A DNA stretch of 64,000 nucleotides from Amorphophallus konjac (Eukaryota > Streptophyta > Magnoliopsida > Alismatales > Araceae): NCBI GenBank assembly GCA_022559845.1, contig CM040120.1, positions 165,832,334 through 165,896,333 of the forward strand, read 5' to 3'. Below are positions 11,449 through 23,088 of the stretch, piece by piece. A program made the position numbers and the translations under genes. Numbering within the stretch: position 1 is the stretch's first letter; the number at the start of each line of letters is the position of its first letter. The notes under the pieces were generated by a model, which saw nothing but the letters and a program-made list of their open reading frames with translations, made no database searches and was not told the origin of the DNA.

Positions 11449-12231
11449 TGAAGAGGCGTGATCTCGCGCTGGTCCTGAGCTGAGGAGATGATCATTGAAC
11501 AGTGAACTGCAAGGAAGGGAAACAGATCAGGGGGCCCATGGATGATTCCATGGGGTAGACCCTCCGATACCTAAGTCAGTAGAGCAATGGTGGAAGCTAT
11601 GAAAGGAGGAGAAAAAAGAGGCACGAGATCCCTCTGCACCAAGGTGGTGAAGTGGTTCCTGCTCAGGGGGTTTTAGGCGTGTGTTGGCCTTACCTCTCGC
11701 TGGAGGGAGTCTCAGGTTTAAATAGTGCGCCGGCCTCATGAGTCCCGTAAGCTGAGGAGTTTCAGGCGGGAGTTACGTCCTCAACGTGGGCTCTTTACGT
11801 CCTCATCGTGGGATCTTTATAGCCTTGAGGGGTCATGGGTCCCTTATCCTCATAAACTCCTGCTCATAAAGGGCTCTCAACGGCAGTATGGATAAGTAAA
11901 TCGTCAGTCAACCTAAGCATGAAGAGTGCCAACCCTATCAGGGCGATAGGCATAGCTCGGATGAGGATCTGTCGGAGTGGGCGCTGAGCGCTAGCCTTTA
12001 TCCCGGCGAGAGGATAGATCGGGCGTGGGTCTTCCTCCTACCTGACCGATGCTCGGGCCTTCCGAGCCTAAGGGCCGCCGAGGAAGGGTTTGATCCCGAG
12101 TGATCTTATTGGGCTTTTTAGTCTAAGTGGGTCCTGCGGGGCTGTCACTTAGATGAGTTGGGCCTCGTTTGGTCCTGGTGGACCTAGTTTGGCTATTCTT
12201 AGATGGGCTACAGAAATCCCCCTCTCCAACA
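11449..12231 (-). mobile_element. 5' LTR of the gypsy element
   Basis: On the minus strand it begins TGTTGGAGAGGGGG and ends in ...CTCTTCA, 783 bp, directly before the primer site. It is much shorter than the copia LTRs nearby and GC-richer. The outside flank TGCAT (12232-12236) is the candidate target duplication. No coding capacity is recognised. Confidence 0.7.
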
Positions 12232-12801
12232 TGCATATAAGCAATACATGTGGGCATCATAAAATCTAATTTCACCAATATTCACATGAGTTAGCTTAAT
12301 TAACTTTCAAGCACACATTAAGCACATTCACTTGTATTGCCAAACCGAAATGACCATGAGTCCATATAATGAGTAAGCATCATTGAAATCACATTCATCA
12401 AATTTCAAGTTGATAGGTTGAGCATATTTCAAGCCCAAAAACCTTATGAGGAAAATGCATTGAAAATACCCAACCATGACTTTGAAAACATATTTGATGA
12501 AATGTATGAAATATAAAGGGAGTTGACATAATGCAATGAGTGAGTTGACTCCCTTTTTGAAGAAGAACTTCATTGATGAACTTCTTTGAGTTCCAAGCAT
12601 GAACCATGGATTTTGATCCTACAAGCCAAGATAAACATAGCATGAGTTCCTTAAACAACCACCATTCATATGACTTCCAAGTGTGAACATTGAAGTCATT
12701 TTTTAACTTATCAATCAAGATACAAACATGTTGCTCAATGAACCACACACACAAGTATAATCATTTTGTTATCATTAAAACCAAACACCAAATACCAAAC
12801 A
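12232..12801 (-). mobile_element. LTR-like fragment interrupted by the gypsy element
   Basis: Read on the minus strand this begins TGTTTGGTATTTGG and soon contains TTTTAATGATAACAAAATG, the kind of start seen in the other copia LTRs here (TTTTGATGATGTC, TTTTGGTGATAACAAA). It has no recognisable coding sequence; the minus-strand frames of 90-118 residues show no known domain. It is cut at 12231 by the gypsy LTR. The boundary at 12801 is approximate. Confidence 0.45.
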
Positions 12802-12861
12802 TCAACTAGGAGATGCAACATATTTCTTTACCTGATGCCTCCATTTCCTTAAGCCTTTACC

Positions 12862-13665
12862 TTATTTTCTTACAAATTTTCTAAATTTTTGAGTGAGCAC
12901 AGCTACCTCATCTTCATCTTGATCACTGCTAGATGACTCACCTTCATCGGAGGTTACTTGATTGCTTGGTCCAGCTTTTAAAGCCAATGGCTTTTTCTTG
13001 CTCACCTCCATATCCTTGTTCCTGATATTTATCTCATAGGTCACAAGGGACCCTATGAGTTCTTCCACCTTAGTTTTTGATAGATCTTTTGATTCCTCAA
13101 CCACAATAGCTTTTGTGTGGCAGGCCGGGGTTAATGGTCTAAGAATTTTTCTAACAATCTACTGCTCTGTGTAACTTTTCCCTAAATCAGTTAAACTGTT
13201 AGTGAGCAGAGTTAGACGAGCATACATATCAGATATGGATTCATCCGGCCTCATTCTTAACATTTCATATTCTGAAATTAGCAAGTTGGCCTTGGTTTCA
13301 CGTACCTGAGTGGTGCCTTCATATATTACCTCTAGCCGGTCCCACATCTCTTTGGCTGTGGCACATGTCGATACCCTTGAGAACTCCACCGGAAGTAGAG
13401 AGCACTGCATTATGTGCTTGGCACCCCAGTTAAGTGTTGATCTCCTTATTTGCTCACGGGTCCAAGTCTCCTCATCTTCAGGCAGCTCGTAGGGACCCTT
13501 GCTTACAACTCGCCAAATCTCATGATCTTGAGCCTGAATGAACACCTGCATGCGGTTTTTCCACTAAAGATAGTTAGTTCCAGTGAAGAAGGGTGGCCTG
13601 TTGACAGAATGACCCTCAGGCATATGACCCTTAGATGTCATTCCACCATTTCTCTCAAGGTCGTT
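12862..13665 (-). pseudogene. gag: Copia gag remnant of the 13.7-16.3 kb element
   Basis: Two minus-strand frames belong to one copia gag. The first (to 13159) has FIQAQDHEIWRVVSKGP, an AKEMWDRLEVIYEGT motif and a conserved SDMYARLTLLTNSL stretch of the UBN2/gag family. The second (13104-12862) is the E/K/S-rich continuation ending in LTQKFRKFVRK. Upstream codons read FFTGTNYL, then an in-frame stop, then WKNRMQ, so the capsid start is broken; another break lies at 13105-13158. No zinc knuckle or pol follows: LTR-like sequence begins at about 12801. Confidence 0.8.
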
Positions 13666-13685
13666 AGACCACATCATGAGAGATT

Positions 13686-13698
13686 GACTCTGATATCA
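13686..13698 (-). other. Degenerate tRNA-Met primer binding site
   Basis: Minus-strand TGATATCAGAGTC differs at two positions from TGGTATCAGAGCC. It sits between the LTR end (about 13701-13706) and the gag remnant. Confidence 0.75.
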
Positions 13699-14031
13699 CG
13701 TGATGTGTAGGAATGGCTGATCTAGAGGGGAGGGGTGAATAGATATGTCCCCTTTTTTCGCGATGAAAGCAGCGGAATGTAAAAGAGCCTTACATAGAGG
13801 AAGAACCACACACGGTAGATGCAATATAGAATAAGTAAACCGGCCTAAGTAAGCATCTAGCGAGAGACAGACACAAAAGTAAATCACAAACCACAGAGAC
13901 AAGGATTTTAAGGTGGTTCAGACTCTACCTAGAGTCCTACATCCACCCCTCATTCAACAGAGTGAGACTTCCCCAGTGCAACTGCACTAAACTGCTGATA
14001 ACACAACAAGAAGGCACACACGGCCAAACCA

Positions 14032-14208
14032 CAGATCAGAGCACACCCTCTGTCTATCTTCTAACAACACCCAGTAGGGATGGTTCACCACAGACCAGAG
14101 CACAATCTCTGTCTATCTTCCTACAACACCCGGTAGGGACGGTTCACCACAGACCAGAGCATAACCTCTGTATGTCTTCCTACAACACCCTTTAGGGACG
14201 GTTCATAG
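14032..14208 (-). repeat. 59 bp minisatellite, three copies, in LTR U5
   Basis: Units begin at 14032, 14091 and 14150 (CAGAYCAGAGCA...), exact 59 bp spacing, with CTCTGTCTATCTTC and GTAGGGAYGGTTCA inside each. It lies where the other copia LTRs also carry short tandem repeats. Confidence 0.9.
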
Positions 14209-15119
14209 TTCCAACAATGAAGTGTTCAAAAAGAAAAAAAAAGGAAATAAAACATAAAGCTCAGACAAGATGTAGGAAACTCAAGCAAGATAACAAATGT
14301 CCCTGTTTGATAATCTCGATGCCGCTCTTAGCTTCTCCCAGATTAGTTGATTCCTTGGAGAGTAGCTTCTCCTTTGCCACAGGAAGCTGGAGACGAAGGT
14401 TCTTCTTCTCGCAGGATGAAGAAGGAGTCTGGATGAAGGCTTGCACTTCAGGCTTCAAGGTTCACAGCTACTAGCTTGTAGCTCTCCTCCTTTTGCTCTT
14501 TTCTACTCTTCCACTTTTCTTCTCTTCTTTTTCTCTCACTTGGCTGCTCTCCTCTTCGAACCTTCTATTTTATCTGCTTCTTCAGAGTATGTCTCCCACA
14601 CTCTCCTTTTCTTTTCAGACAACATTATGTTTCTGCATGTATGGTACACAACCGGTCATCCCTGAATTGGTAGCAAGAGATCAGGACCGTCCATCTTCAT
14701 AGAAGCTCCCAGATCCTGAGAAGAGTGGCTGCTGATTGGTTCGAAGGTGATAGGATACGTTGACTTCTCATTGGCCTGCAAGTCCCCTTCATGCACTACA
14801 CGATGGCTTGAAGCTTTTTCCCAGAAGGCAAAGTGCATGTTCAGGCAAAACCCTTTCTAGGAGGTTTGCGATTGGTCTAGCTGGAAAGTGAGAATATTTT
14901 CTACCAGAAGGTCTTCTAGAACCTTGAACCATCGAAGCACGTCCCTTTCAATCATTTTGACTTGGACTATGAGGCCCAAATCCTTCTCACGTGCAAGTTC
15001 GCAAAGGACGCTTCTGGAGTTCACACTGAGTGTGTCGACGCATCGCCCATGTAGAGTCGACGCTTCCTTCTTTGCACTGGCCACTTGATACCGTTAGACA
15101 AAAGAGCCATCGCCTTAAT

Positions 15120-16040
15120 CTATTTGTCACCCTTAGGTGTACATTTTTCACCTTTAGGTATACATTTTTCACCCTTAGGCGCTGGTCAGCCGTCGCCCTT
15201 GCTCTGCTTTGCATTTCATCTTTTTTGTGAACTTCATATAACTGGAGTCGACTTGAGCAAGTCCCGAAGTCGACTTCCCTCTTTGTAACTTCATGCGATA
15301 TGGCCTATTGCCCTTTTTTCACCCTTACTTAGCCATTTTTCACCCTTAGATACCTATTTGTCACCCTTAGGTATCTATTTGTCACCCTTATGCTTCTTCA
15401 GTTCACCTTTGTTCATGTTAGCGTTTTGAACTGTCTGGAGTTGAGTTGATCGAGGTCAACATAACTAGATCACTATAGCTGATAGGGTTTGGCTGAACAT
15501 TTGACTGGACCTCTGAAGCTTGCAAGGCTTGACTTTGACTTATTGACTTTGGTTGATGTTCACTTTTACTTGGGTTAATTTTGACTTGAGTAAATCTTGA
15601 AGATTAAGTTGGCTGGAGTCTCTTGACTAGCATTGACTTTGACCAGGTCAACATTGACTTGTCCACTTTGACTTGAGTCGACTCTGGCTTGCAAATGAAG
15701 TCTTCAAGACTTCTTCTTCTTCTCCTTCCAGCTTCTCAGCCTAACAGCCTGTTTATCAGCCTTCAGAATCTATTATTCACCCTTACGAAGGCATTTTTCA
15801 CACTTAACCAGTTGTTTGTCACCCTTAAGGGTGTATTTTTCACCCTTAATATGTCGCTAAAGGCCTGTTTGTATCTTGAGACTTTCTTGGCTTTTGGAGT
15901 CTACTCCAGAGCCTTCATGAGTCGACTCTTCTTCTTCATTTTTCAAGCTTTCAGTGATGCCAGCCATTTTACACCGATACCGATCTATTTTTCATCGATA
16001 CGACTCTATTTGTCACCGATACGGCTCCATTTGACACCCT
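15120..16040 (-). repeat. Array of TTTTTCACCCTTA / TTTGTCACCCTTA motifs
   Basis: About a dozen copies of a CACCCTTA core preceded by ATTTTT or ATTTGT, in two clusters (15128-15400 and 15770-16040) separated by a TTGACTT-rich stretch. The same motif fills 34900-35630 in the related LTR. It is upstream of the LTR TATA candidate. Confidence 0.85.
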
Positions 16041-17489
16041 AGACCTGGCGGTGTTGTTTGCTTGGCGGAGACGACTCCATAAGCAGTTGGAGTCGACTTG
16101 GCTTCTTCATTTTCATGCAACTGACCTGATTTGGCCATTCCTTTGATCAAAAATGATCTTGTCTTCACAAAAACCCATGGATATTCATTGATTAACGTTA
16201 TCAAAAATATTTGACAACATCAAAAACATATGAACCTCAAGAATCAAAACGTATGAAACTCAAAGAGCAAAAAACATATGAAACTCAAGGATCAATCACA
16301 TGAAACTCAATGATGAGTCATAGTGTTGACATCATCAAAACACAGGGGCAAAAGAGACAGTCGACAGTATGCCTCAAGCGAGCAATATAATCAGAGCGCT
16401 AAACATTCACGTAAGAGTGAACACAAGGTAATATACTCAAAATTTCACTTTTATTGAATAATAATGATCGAGGTTTACAATGACACATGACTTGACTTCT
16501 TGACAAAACTACTCACTAGACTCAAGAAAAAAAGTTACATAATCGACTCATGATATTAGCGTTCTAGGTCTTCTCCTATTCTTCATTCGCTCTCGCCCTC
16601 GGACCCGTCATTTGAGTAGTCAGAATATGATTCACTAGAGTTTCCTGAAAAGATCGGAAAAGTAGGGAATGAGCGCACTTGCCCAGTAGGTATCTTTGTA
16701 TCAACATGAAGGCAAGTTTAAGTAATTAACAATTTAGCTCTAGAAGGTAAGATAAATGAAATACGATAAAACATGCGAATAAACGAAAGTAATAACACGA
16801 ATATCAAGATATAGTTCGCGGAGATGTGAGTATTTATGTAGAATGAGAACATGATCAAGAAAGAATGTAATGCGGCCTTTCATGTAACGAGAATGTATTT
16901 GCATGTAACGAGAATGTACTTTTCATAACCATAAAGGCTATGCAGTAGAAAGTCATTTAACAAGAATGTAATAATTTCATGATGAGTCTCGTGATTTTCA
17001 CCCGTTTATAAAAAAAGTACTCCCGGCGTAATGCGACGCCAGTATTCATCATACCCCATGGTTTACAGTATGTTTCGGCCATCCGTCGAGGGGGCTAGCG
17101 TTGAGCATTTGGACACTGTCCGTGCCCGCTCTTTCATCTTAAAGTTATAAATCAAGCTACTTCCACGAGTATAACAATATAGTTCAGCCAGTAAAGTAAA
17201 GTTCAAACAATAAGTTCATGGTAACAAAATTAAGGTAAGAACGCACCAATTATGAACATGTGAGTTCAAGGTCGAATTAAGAACAAGGTCATGCCACGGA
17301 AGGAATCCGACATCATAACGGTGCATTCATTAATTTCCATAGTTCATTAATAACTTACTGTATAAAGTTTGGGCTCCAGATAATCCATAGACCATCTAAG
17401 AATAGAATATGATCAACCCTTGGGTCAAACCTTGGGTTGCACATCATGCAGGGAGAACGCGGTCAAGTAGAGGCCGTTTCTTGGAAGTG

Positions 17490-19261
17490 GCGGTCTGGTC
17501 GAGACCGCCATCAGGATGAGTCGACGCATGAAGGGAAAGAGTCGACGCAGTGAATGCTGGATCCGGAACGTAGTCGCACCAGAACCGCTATCATGAAGTA
17601 GCGGTCACCTAAGAACCGCGGCTTGGTCCATAGTGCAGAAAACGTCGGTAAGATAGGTGCTTTCTAGTCTATTGGACTTTTAGGGTACAACCAGCCTAGC
17701 GTCCTAGTGAGAATCCCAGGCTCACGGAGACTTACAGAGGCCTTGAAACAAGATCACCTAGTCCGGTGGAAGGAATATCCAACGGAGAGGATCACAAGTC
17801 CAAGAGATGTTCCTATTATGTGCAATTGTAACTAATAGCATCGTACCAGGGTACATGCTATGTACTTAAGAAAGACTAGAGAGAAGGATGCGAATCAGAT
17901 AAAAATAGCGATCAAATCATCAATGCCATAAGTTCCATAAACCATGTAAAGATGACTTTAATACAAGACTATATAGTTTTGGCATGAAATTAACATAAGA
18001 TTAAAATAAGTTTATAAAACATGCAAGACATGAAATCTATCATAGTTGGTGCACAATATACCCAAAATCATGAATACGAAGTCCTAACTAGGAATATGAC
18101 CTAATTACCTATGCTTATCATATATTTATAAGGGCAGTTCTACGTTATATTTAGAGTTAACATAGTGCAGAAAACAGAAAGGAGAAAGCGGTCTAGAGAG
18201 AACTGCTTCCTTGAAGTTGCGGTCTGTTAGGAACCACTATCTGACGATAGCGGTCTCTGTGAGACAGTTTTTTATGCTTGTAACAGACAGAAGTAGAAAC
18301 TGATGCATAGGGCCAAAACTGGGATAATAGTTGCAGAAAAACATGCTAAACAGATAAATATGGCATGTTAGAACAAGATTAAATCATGGAGATGCATGGG
18401 TTTGCATGGATTAAGTCAAAGTTATCATCTTTTCCACCAATGGTTGGAATCATGTATGCCGAATTAACTTAACTGCGCAGTCATGATAAAATATCAAATA
18501 CTCAACGTAGAAAGCATGAATTTGGGCAAGGTCAGAGGGCTTTTAACCCTAACCTGATGTTTAAGCCGTTCATGAGATAACCTACCTCTGGGAATACTCC
18601 TAGAGTGCGAATTTCTGACTGGAAGATGGTGCTCGTTCCTGTGCGTCCTGCGTAGAAACAACAACGTCTTGCCCTTCTATGTCCTTAACCTCTTGACCTA
18701 ACTCTACGAAATTTGGAGGGAAGTAAGAAGACATAAATGAGAACAAATAACTCTAAAGGATCAACTTGAAAATACCTTGTTTAGGGTTCCTAAACTTTGA
18801 GTCTTTACTGGACGGTTGCTCCTATTCTTGTGTGTTCTGCAGAGAAACCGCAACTTCTGGACGCTTTAGCTCTCCGGTTGCTTGACCTCCTATCATGGAA
18901 TTTGGAGGGGAGTTAGACAATACAAAGGAGAATAAAAACTTCTAAAGGCTTACCCTGAGATGACGACGTCTTACCTTCGAAATGCGTGAGCCAAAAGTAA
19001 GGTTCGCCTAGGTCGAATCTGGACTCTATTTATAGAGTTTGTTAGGGTTTGAGGGATTAGATCGATTAGAAGTCCTAATTTGGGGTAGGTTTGATCCCCA
19101 ATAATCCTAGACTATGTTGCCATGCCAGATAGCATCGAACCATAGGGATTGGGATGGGAAAAATCTAAATTTTCCACGTTTCTTCAACCCTCGTTTTCAG
19201 AACATGGTAGTGGTCTCCTTGGAACCACTATCATGAGAATGCGGTCGCGCAATAGACCGCT
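17490..19261 (-). repeat. Scattered GCGGTC...GACCGC palindromes
   Basis: Inverted-repeat words built on GCGGTC/GACCGC recur at 17490-17508, 17584-17605, 18188-18265 and 19205-19261, each about 20 bp with a short loop such as TGGTCGA or ATCATGAAGTA. The 19205-19261 cluster is about 170 bp upstream of the TATA box on the minus strand. Confidence 0.75.
19026..19034 (-). promoter_or_regulatory. TATA box of the gypsy-type LTR block
   Basis: Minus-strand TATAAATAG, about 540 bp inside the LTR start. A leader containing AACCCTAACAAAC lies just upstream. Confidence 0.55.
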
Positions 19262-19569
19262 TTCTAGCATTTAATCCGAATTTTTTAGATTTTCTAAATA
19301 TCCCCTATTTATCCCTTTAGATAACCTATTTATCTCATTTTAAATCCGTAAATTACCCAAATTACGTTTATAAAAGTGGGCTCGGGCCTAAAGGCCTTAG
19401 AATTAGGGTTTTGGGCCTGTTTAAAGTGGGCTTAGCCCTTTTGTTAATAGAGTGATTTTTTAATTAATTTAATTACCTATAATTCCTTTAATTAGCCCAT
19501 TATGTCTTTTAAATGCTGAATAATTCTATTTAATCCCCAAAAAATTCTAGAAAAATTCGGGGTGTTACA

Positions 19570-19909
19570 TAAAGATCGAACCTCATAGTTCTAGATTAGA
19601 ATCGGGAATCACACATGAGCGATCAACTCGACCGGGTTAAAATTTTAATTTCTAGTTTTCGTTGTGCTCTTCCTGATCTCGACCTAGATCCTTACACAAC
19701 GTTCGTCCGTTGGCGAGTTCTGCGGCGTCTGGATCCTACGCGCACAGTAATTCCGCCTGTGGGCTAGCGAAATTTCCTTGGGCCTTAGCTGGGCCACATT
19801 GAATGGGCCAGAGACTGGTGGGGTGGTCCGTCACAGGTTTGGTCAAAGCAGGCCGTAACGGGCCTGTCGTTATTAGGCCGCATTGGGCCTCATGAACATT
19901 CCCCTCCTC
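19570..19909 (-). mobile_element. LTR fragment with adjoining polypurine tract
   Basis: Minus-strand GAGGAGGGGAA (19899-19909) immediately precedes TGTTCATGAGGCCC (LTR start at 19898), a classic polypurine-tract/3' LTR junction. The fragment is GC-rich and is cut at 19570 by the TGTAACACCCCG block. No internal domain is visible to its right, where a TIR element begins. Confidence 0.5.
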
Positions 19910-19931
19910 AATGCCCATAGATAAAATATTT

Positions 19932-20867
19932 AAAAAGGAGGGACAAATGTGATATTTGAGCTGTCATTATTATCGGGTTAACCTACTACTTACCAAATCA
20001 CACTGGATTAAAATTAAGTTAACCCATCTCCTTACTTTTGGGTTAACTCCTCTCCTATCAAAGTAAAATAAGTTAACCCCGGGCTAACTTAAGCGGGTTG
20101 AGTTAACTCACTTTTGACCTAACTCCCTACCAAAGTGAGGCTAGAGGCATTTTCAAAAAAGTAAAAGCCCACAAATCTTCCCGTGTCCTTAGGCCCATTT
20201 TGAAATTCAAATAGGATAAGGGGTGTAAGGCACCCGATGAGAGAGAATGTGTGGGCCCAGGACATGTCACATGGTTATTACCCGAGATCTGATAACGTAT
20301 TCGAGCCCAATCGCTCGAATACGCTGCCCCAGAGCTCGATTACACTACCCCAGTGTCAATTTCAATGTGAACCTTATGGATTAGTATGTCCAAAATTTTA
20401 ATCCCATTTATTTTGTCAAATAATGGATTATCTTTGGGGGACAAAAGAAGGTTAATTCTGCTCCACCTTCGAGGATGGAATAAATTAAGTGAATTAATTT
20501 AGAATTATCTCTTATTCTAAATAGATTTTTTTTATCTGTCAAAACAAAAAAGAGACAGATTGAGAGTTATCATTGAGACAAAGAAGGGATAACTCCCAAT
20601 CAAAGTGAGGCCCAGGGGTCGAACCAGTAAAGTGAGTTAAATTGAGGGTATCTCTTAGCCCCACTTTGGAAGGGAGTTATCACTTTTGTGGGTTAAGCCA
20701 ACCCGCTTAAGTTAGCCCTAAGTTAACTTATTTTTAATTTGATAGGAGGATAGTTAATCTGGAAGTAAGGAGGTGGGTTAACCTATTTTTAATCCAGTGT
20801 GATTTGATAGGGAGTAAGTTATCCCGTTAATAATGACAACCAAATTATCAAATTTGCCCCTCTTTTT
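19932..20867. mobile_element. 936 bp element with 210 bp terminal inverted repeats
   Basis: Positions 19932-20141 match the reverse complement of 20658-20867 over their whole length with scattered mismatches. Both arms contain the words CAAATCACACTGGATTAAAA, GGGTTAAC, GCTAACTTAAGCGGGTT and CCAAAGTG. The centre is non-coding. Such long TIRs suggest a foldback-like or Mutator-like non-autonomous DNA element. Ends lie in AT-rich sequence, so the exact termini and target duplication are not clear. GGGTTAAC-type words also recur at 22050-22230. Confidence 0.75.
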
Positions 20868-20949
20868 TATTTTTTAAGATATCTCTCATTCTCTCTCTAC
20901 CTCTCCCCCCTCCTCTCTCTCATGTCACTCTCTCTCTCTCTCACACATT

Positions 20950-21890
20950 AACTACAAATTTAGGTTGCTATTCATCTTTAAATCTTTTATTTTATTTTAA
21001 TTTTAAATTATTTTTAATATATTTTTATAAATTGAATATATCATAAAAATAAAAATATTTTTGATAAATAACATAATTAATTTCACTAATTAAAATTTAA
21101 AACATAGAAACATCATTAATTACGAGTTTGATTACTGCTCATCTTAAATTTTTTTTACTTTAATTTAATTTTTTAATATTTTTTATAAATTGAATATACC
21201 ATAAAAATAATTTTTTGATAAATAACGTCAATAATCTCACTAATTGAAATTTAAAAGTCAAAAATAATATTAATCACAGGTTTAGGTTAATGTTCATCTT
21301 AAAAAATTATTTTACTTTAATATTTAAATATTTTTAATATATTCTATAGATTGAATATAGGGTTTTTTGCATGGAAACCATTGTTAAAAGTGAATTTGCA
21401 AAAAAATCATTCTTAAAATTACATTAGCAGGTATATCACTGTGTAATCTGAATTGTGCAAAAATGTCATATTTATTTGCATGCATATCACTTCTTTTTAC
21501 CAACAACTTGCAAGAAAACCACGCTTAAATGACATTTATGCACTATTTGAATTAACTCAGTGATATACATGCTAATGCATTTTTAGGAATGGTGTTTTTA
21601 CAAATTCACTTTTAACAATGGTTTTCATGCAAAAAATCCTTGAATATATTATGGAAATAAGTTTGTTTGATAAATAACATCATTAATCTCATTAATTAAA
21701 ATTTAAAAGTCACACATGTTTTTAAAAGTTACAATTTATCTCAATACCTTTATTTTTTATTTTTTAAAATATTTTTAATAGATTCTATATGATAAATATA
21801 TCATTATAATAATAATTTTTTTGATACAAACTATCATTAATATTACTAACTAAAAATTTAAAGATGATAACAATATAACAATTTACTATT
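20950..21890. repeat. AT-rich tandem repeat, period ~160 bp, about four copies
   Basis: The marker ATTGAATATA ends at 21040, 21198 and 21359 (spacing 158 and 161), and a diverged fourth unit ends near 21800 once the inserted MITE is removed. Each unit carries CATAAAAATAA, TTTTTGATAAATAAC and CACTAATTRAAATTTAAAA. No coding sequence. Confidence 0.75.
21360..21639. mobile_element. 280 bp MITE with 9 bp target duplication (Mutator-like)
   Basis: The ends are GGGTTTTTTGCATG and the complement of GGATTTTTTGCATG, and the inverted repeats extend about 115 bp on each side (AAACCATTGTTAAAAGTGAA in both arms). It is flanked by perfect direct repeats TTGAATATA at 21351-21359 and 21640-21648. A 9 bp duplication is typical of Mutator-like elements. 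It interrupts the third unit of the AT-rich tandem repeat, so it is younger than that array. Confidence 0.88.
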
Positions 21891-22427
21891 AAATATAGTT
21901 TAACAAAAAAATATGGGAGAGAGAGAGAGAGGACAAGAGAGAGAGAGAGAGTGCATTGAATGAATTTAGACCACATGTAAATTCACCTATGCTCGTGGAT
22001 TTCGAAATCGAGAGATAACTTGTGGTTAGCCCACACTTCAGCCCGATTAGAGCAAATATTCAATCAAAACACAAAAATAGTTAATCTTAAGTTAATTTTA
22101 GGCTAACTCATGACTAACCTAAAATCAAAGAGGGGCTTAATATGTTGGATTAAGTAACTCTATTTATCAAAATAATTTTGGGATAATTTTGGGGTTAACT
22201 CTGAAAGAGATGGGAGATAATCCTCGACCAAAGTGGTGCATAGTTTGTCGACACATGTTATTTTCTGTATGATAAATATTTTTTAATTTTTTTTAAGAAA
22301 ATAATTTTGTAAATGTTTTATTTTTAAACAATTCGAAAATATAAACACCCTTTTGATGATGACTAATAAAACTACACGATGGACCCTGTACAATGAAGAT
22401 AACAAATGTACCGATGTACATTGAGTT
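21891..22427. other. AT-rich intergenic sequence upstream of ARP3
   Basis: Contains GAGAGA runs (21917-21952) and a stretch with GGTTAACTC-like words (22050-22230) distantly like the TIR element at 19.9 kb. I see no gene. It may include distal ARP3 promoter sequence. Confidence 0.4.
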
Positions 22428-22450
22428 AGAGAGAGAGAGAGAGAGAGAGA
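22428..22450. repeat. (GA)n microsatellite
   Basis: A pure GA tract at the edge of the GC-rich ARP3 promoter/leader. GA/CT tracts are common near plant promoters. Confidence 0.9.
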
Positions 22451-23041
22451 CAGTTGGTACATAACAGTCCACTACTGCTGGTGCTGGTTTTTGTGGGACG
22501 GCGGGATCCTCCCCCATTCTTCGTCGCGACTACACGCACATTCTTCGTCTTCGTCACGACTACACGCACACAGCCCACCTCCTCCTCCCCACCGACCGCC
22601 CCCCTCCCTCTCGTTTCCGTTCCCCCTTTTCTATAGTTAATTCGACCTCCCCTTTGGCCGCTGCTGTCGCTTGGGATCCCCGCCCCGCCTCGCCACGCTG
22701 CTGCCTCCTCCTCCTCTTCATCAGGGACCGAGCGCGACAACCGGGAGTAGATCCGGTGGCAGTCGGCGGGGGGGGGGGTGACCTGCCGAGGCCACCGGAG
22801 AGGCGCCGCCGCGCCCTCTCCCACTCTCTACCTCCTCCCGCCGCGAGGTGGCAGACCATGAGCGGATGCCCCGCCGGGCCGCCTCCCCCTGTCTCGGATC
22901 TGGGCTGCTGCAGATCCCGCGACGGCAGCAGCTCCTCTCCCGCTTCTTCCGCCCTCTGCTCGTGTGGGTGTTGGTAGCGGCGGGAATTGGTTCCTGTCGG
23001 TCTTCTTCTGTTTGGCCCTCTTTGCTTGCCCGGTTTCCCGA
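22451..23041 (+). promoter_or_regulatory. ARP3 promoter and 5' untranslated region
   Basis: A GC- and pyrimidine-rich stretch (CCTCCTCC, CCGCC) in otherwise AT-rich surroundings, ending at the ARP3 start codon. It has an imperfect duplication of CGCGACTACACGCACA (about 22526-22570) and upstream ATGs. I find no clear TATA box; broad housekeeping promoters often lack one. The transcription start cannot be placed by eye. Confidence 0.5.
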
Positions 23042-23088
23042 ATGGACGCGACTTCTCGCCCTGCAGTGGTCATCGACAACGGGACCGG
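23042..23088 (+). CDS. ARP3: ARP3 coding exon 1
   Basis: Encodes [16 protein letters not shown] up to the second base of the last Gly codon, followed by the donor GTAACA. The first Met fits the highly conserved MD.TSRPA start of plant ARP3. Confidence 0.9.

Larger units (their letters stand above)
13706..16342 (-). mobile_element. 5' LTR of the copia element at 12.8-16.3 kb
   Basis: On the minus strand it starts TGTTTTGATGATGTC and ends near CCATTCCTACA; the left edge could be 13701 if the primer spacer is two bases. Order on the minus strand: CACCCTTA-motif array, AT-rich TATA candidate (ATAAAATAG near 14565), leader, 59 bp minisatellite, and the TCTAGATCAGC end. The LTR at 33368-36136 shares the start, motif array and end organisation, so both belong to related families. 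Confidence 0.72.
16343..19569 (-). mobile_element. Gypsy-type LTR-like block starting TGTAACACCCCG
   Basis: On the minus strand it begins TGTAACACCCCGAA at 19569, a start common in plant gypsy LTRs, and has TATAAATAG at 19026-19034. It contains a CTACTGGGCAAGTGCGCTCA-like stretch near 16660-16690 similar to one in the block at 28735-30989. No coding sequence is recognised over 3.2 kb, so it is an LTR or a large non-autonomous derivative. The left limit is uncertain; 16343 is simply where the copia LTR ends. The flank beyond 19569 is TAAAG. Confidence 0.5.
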
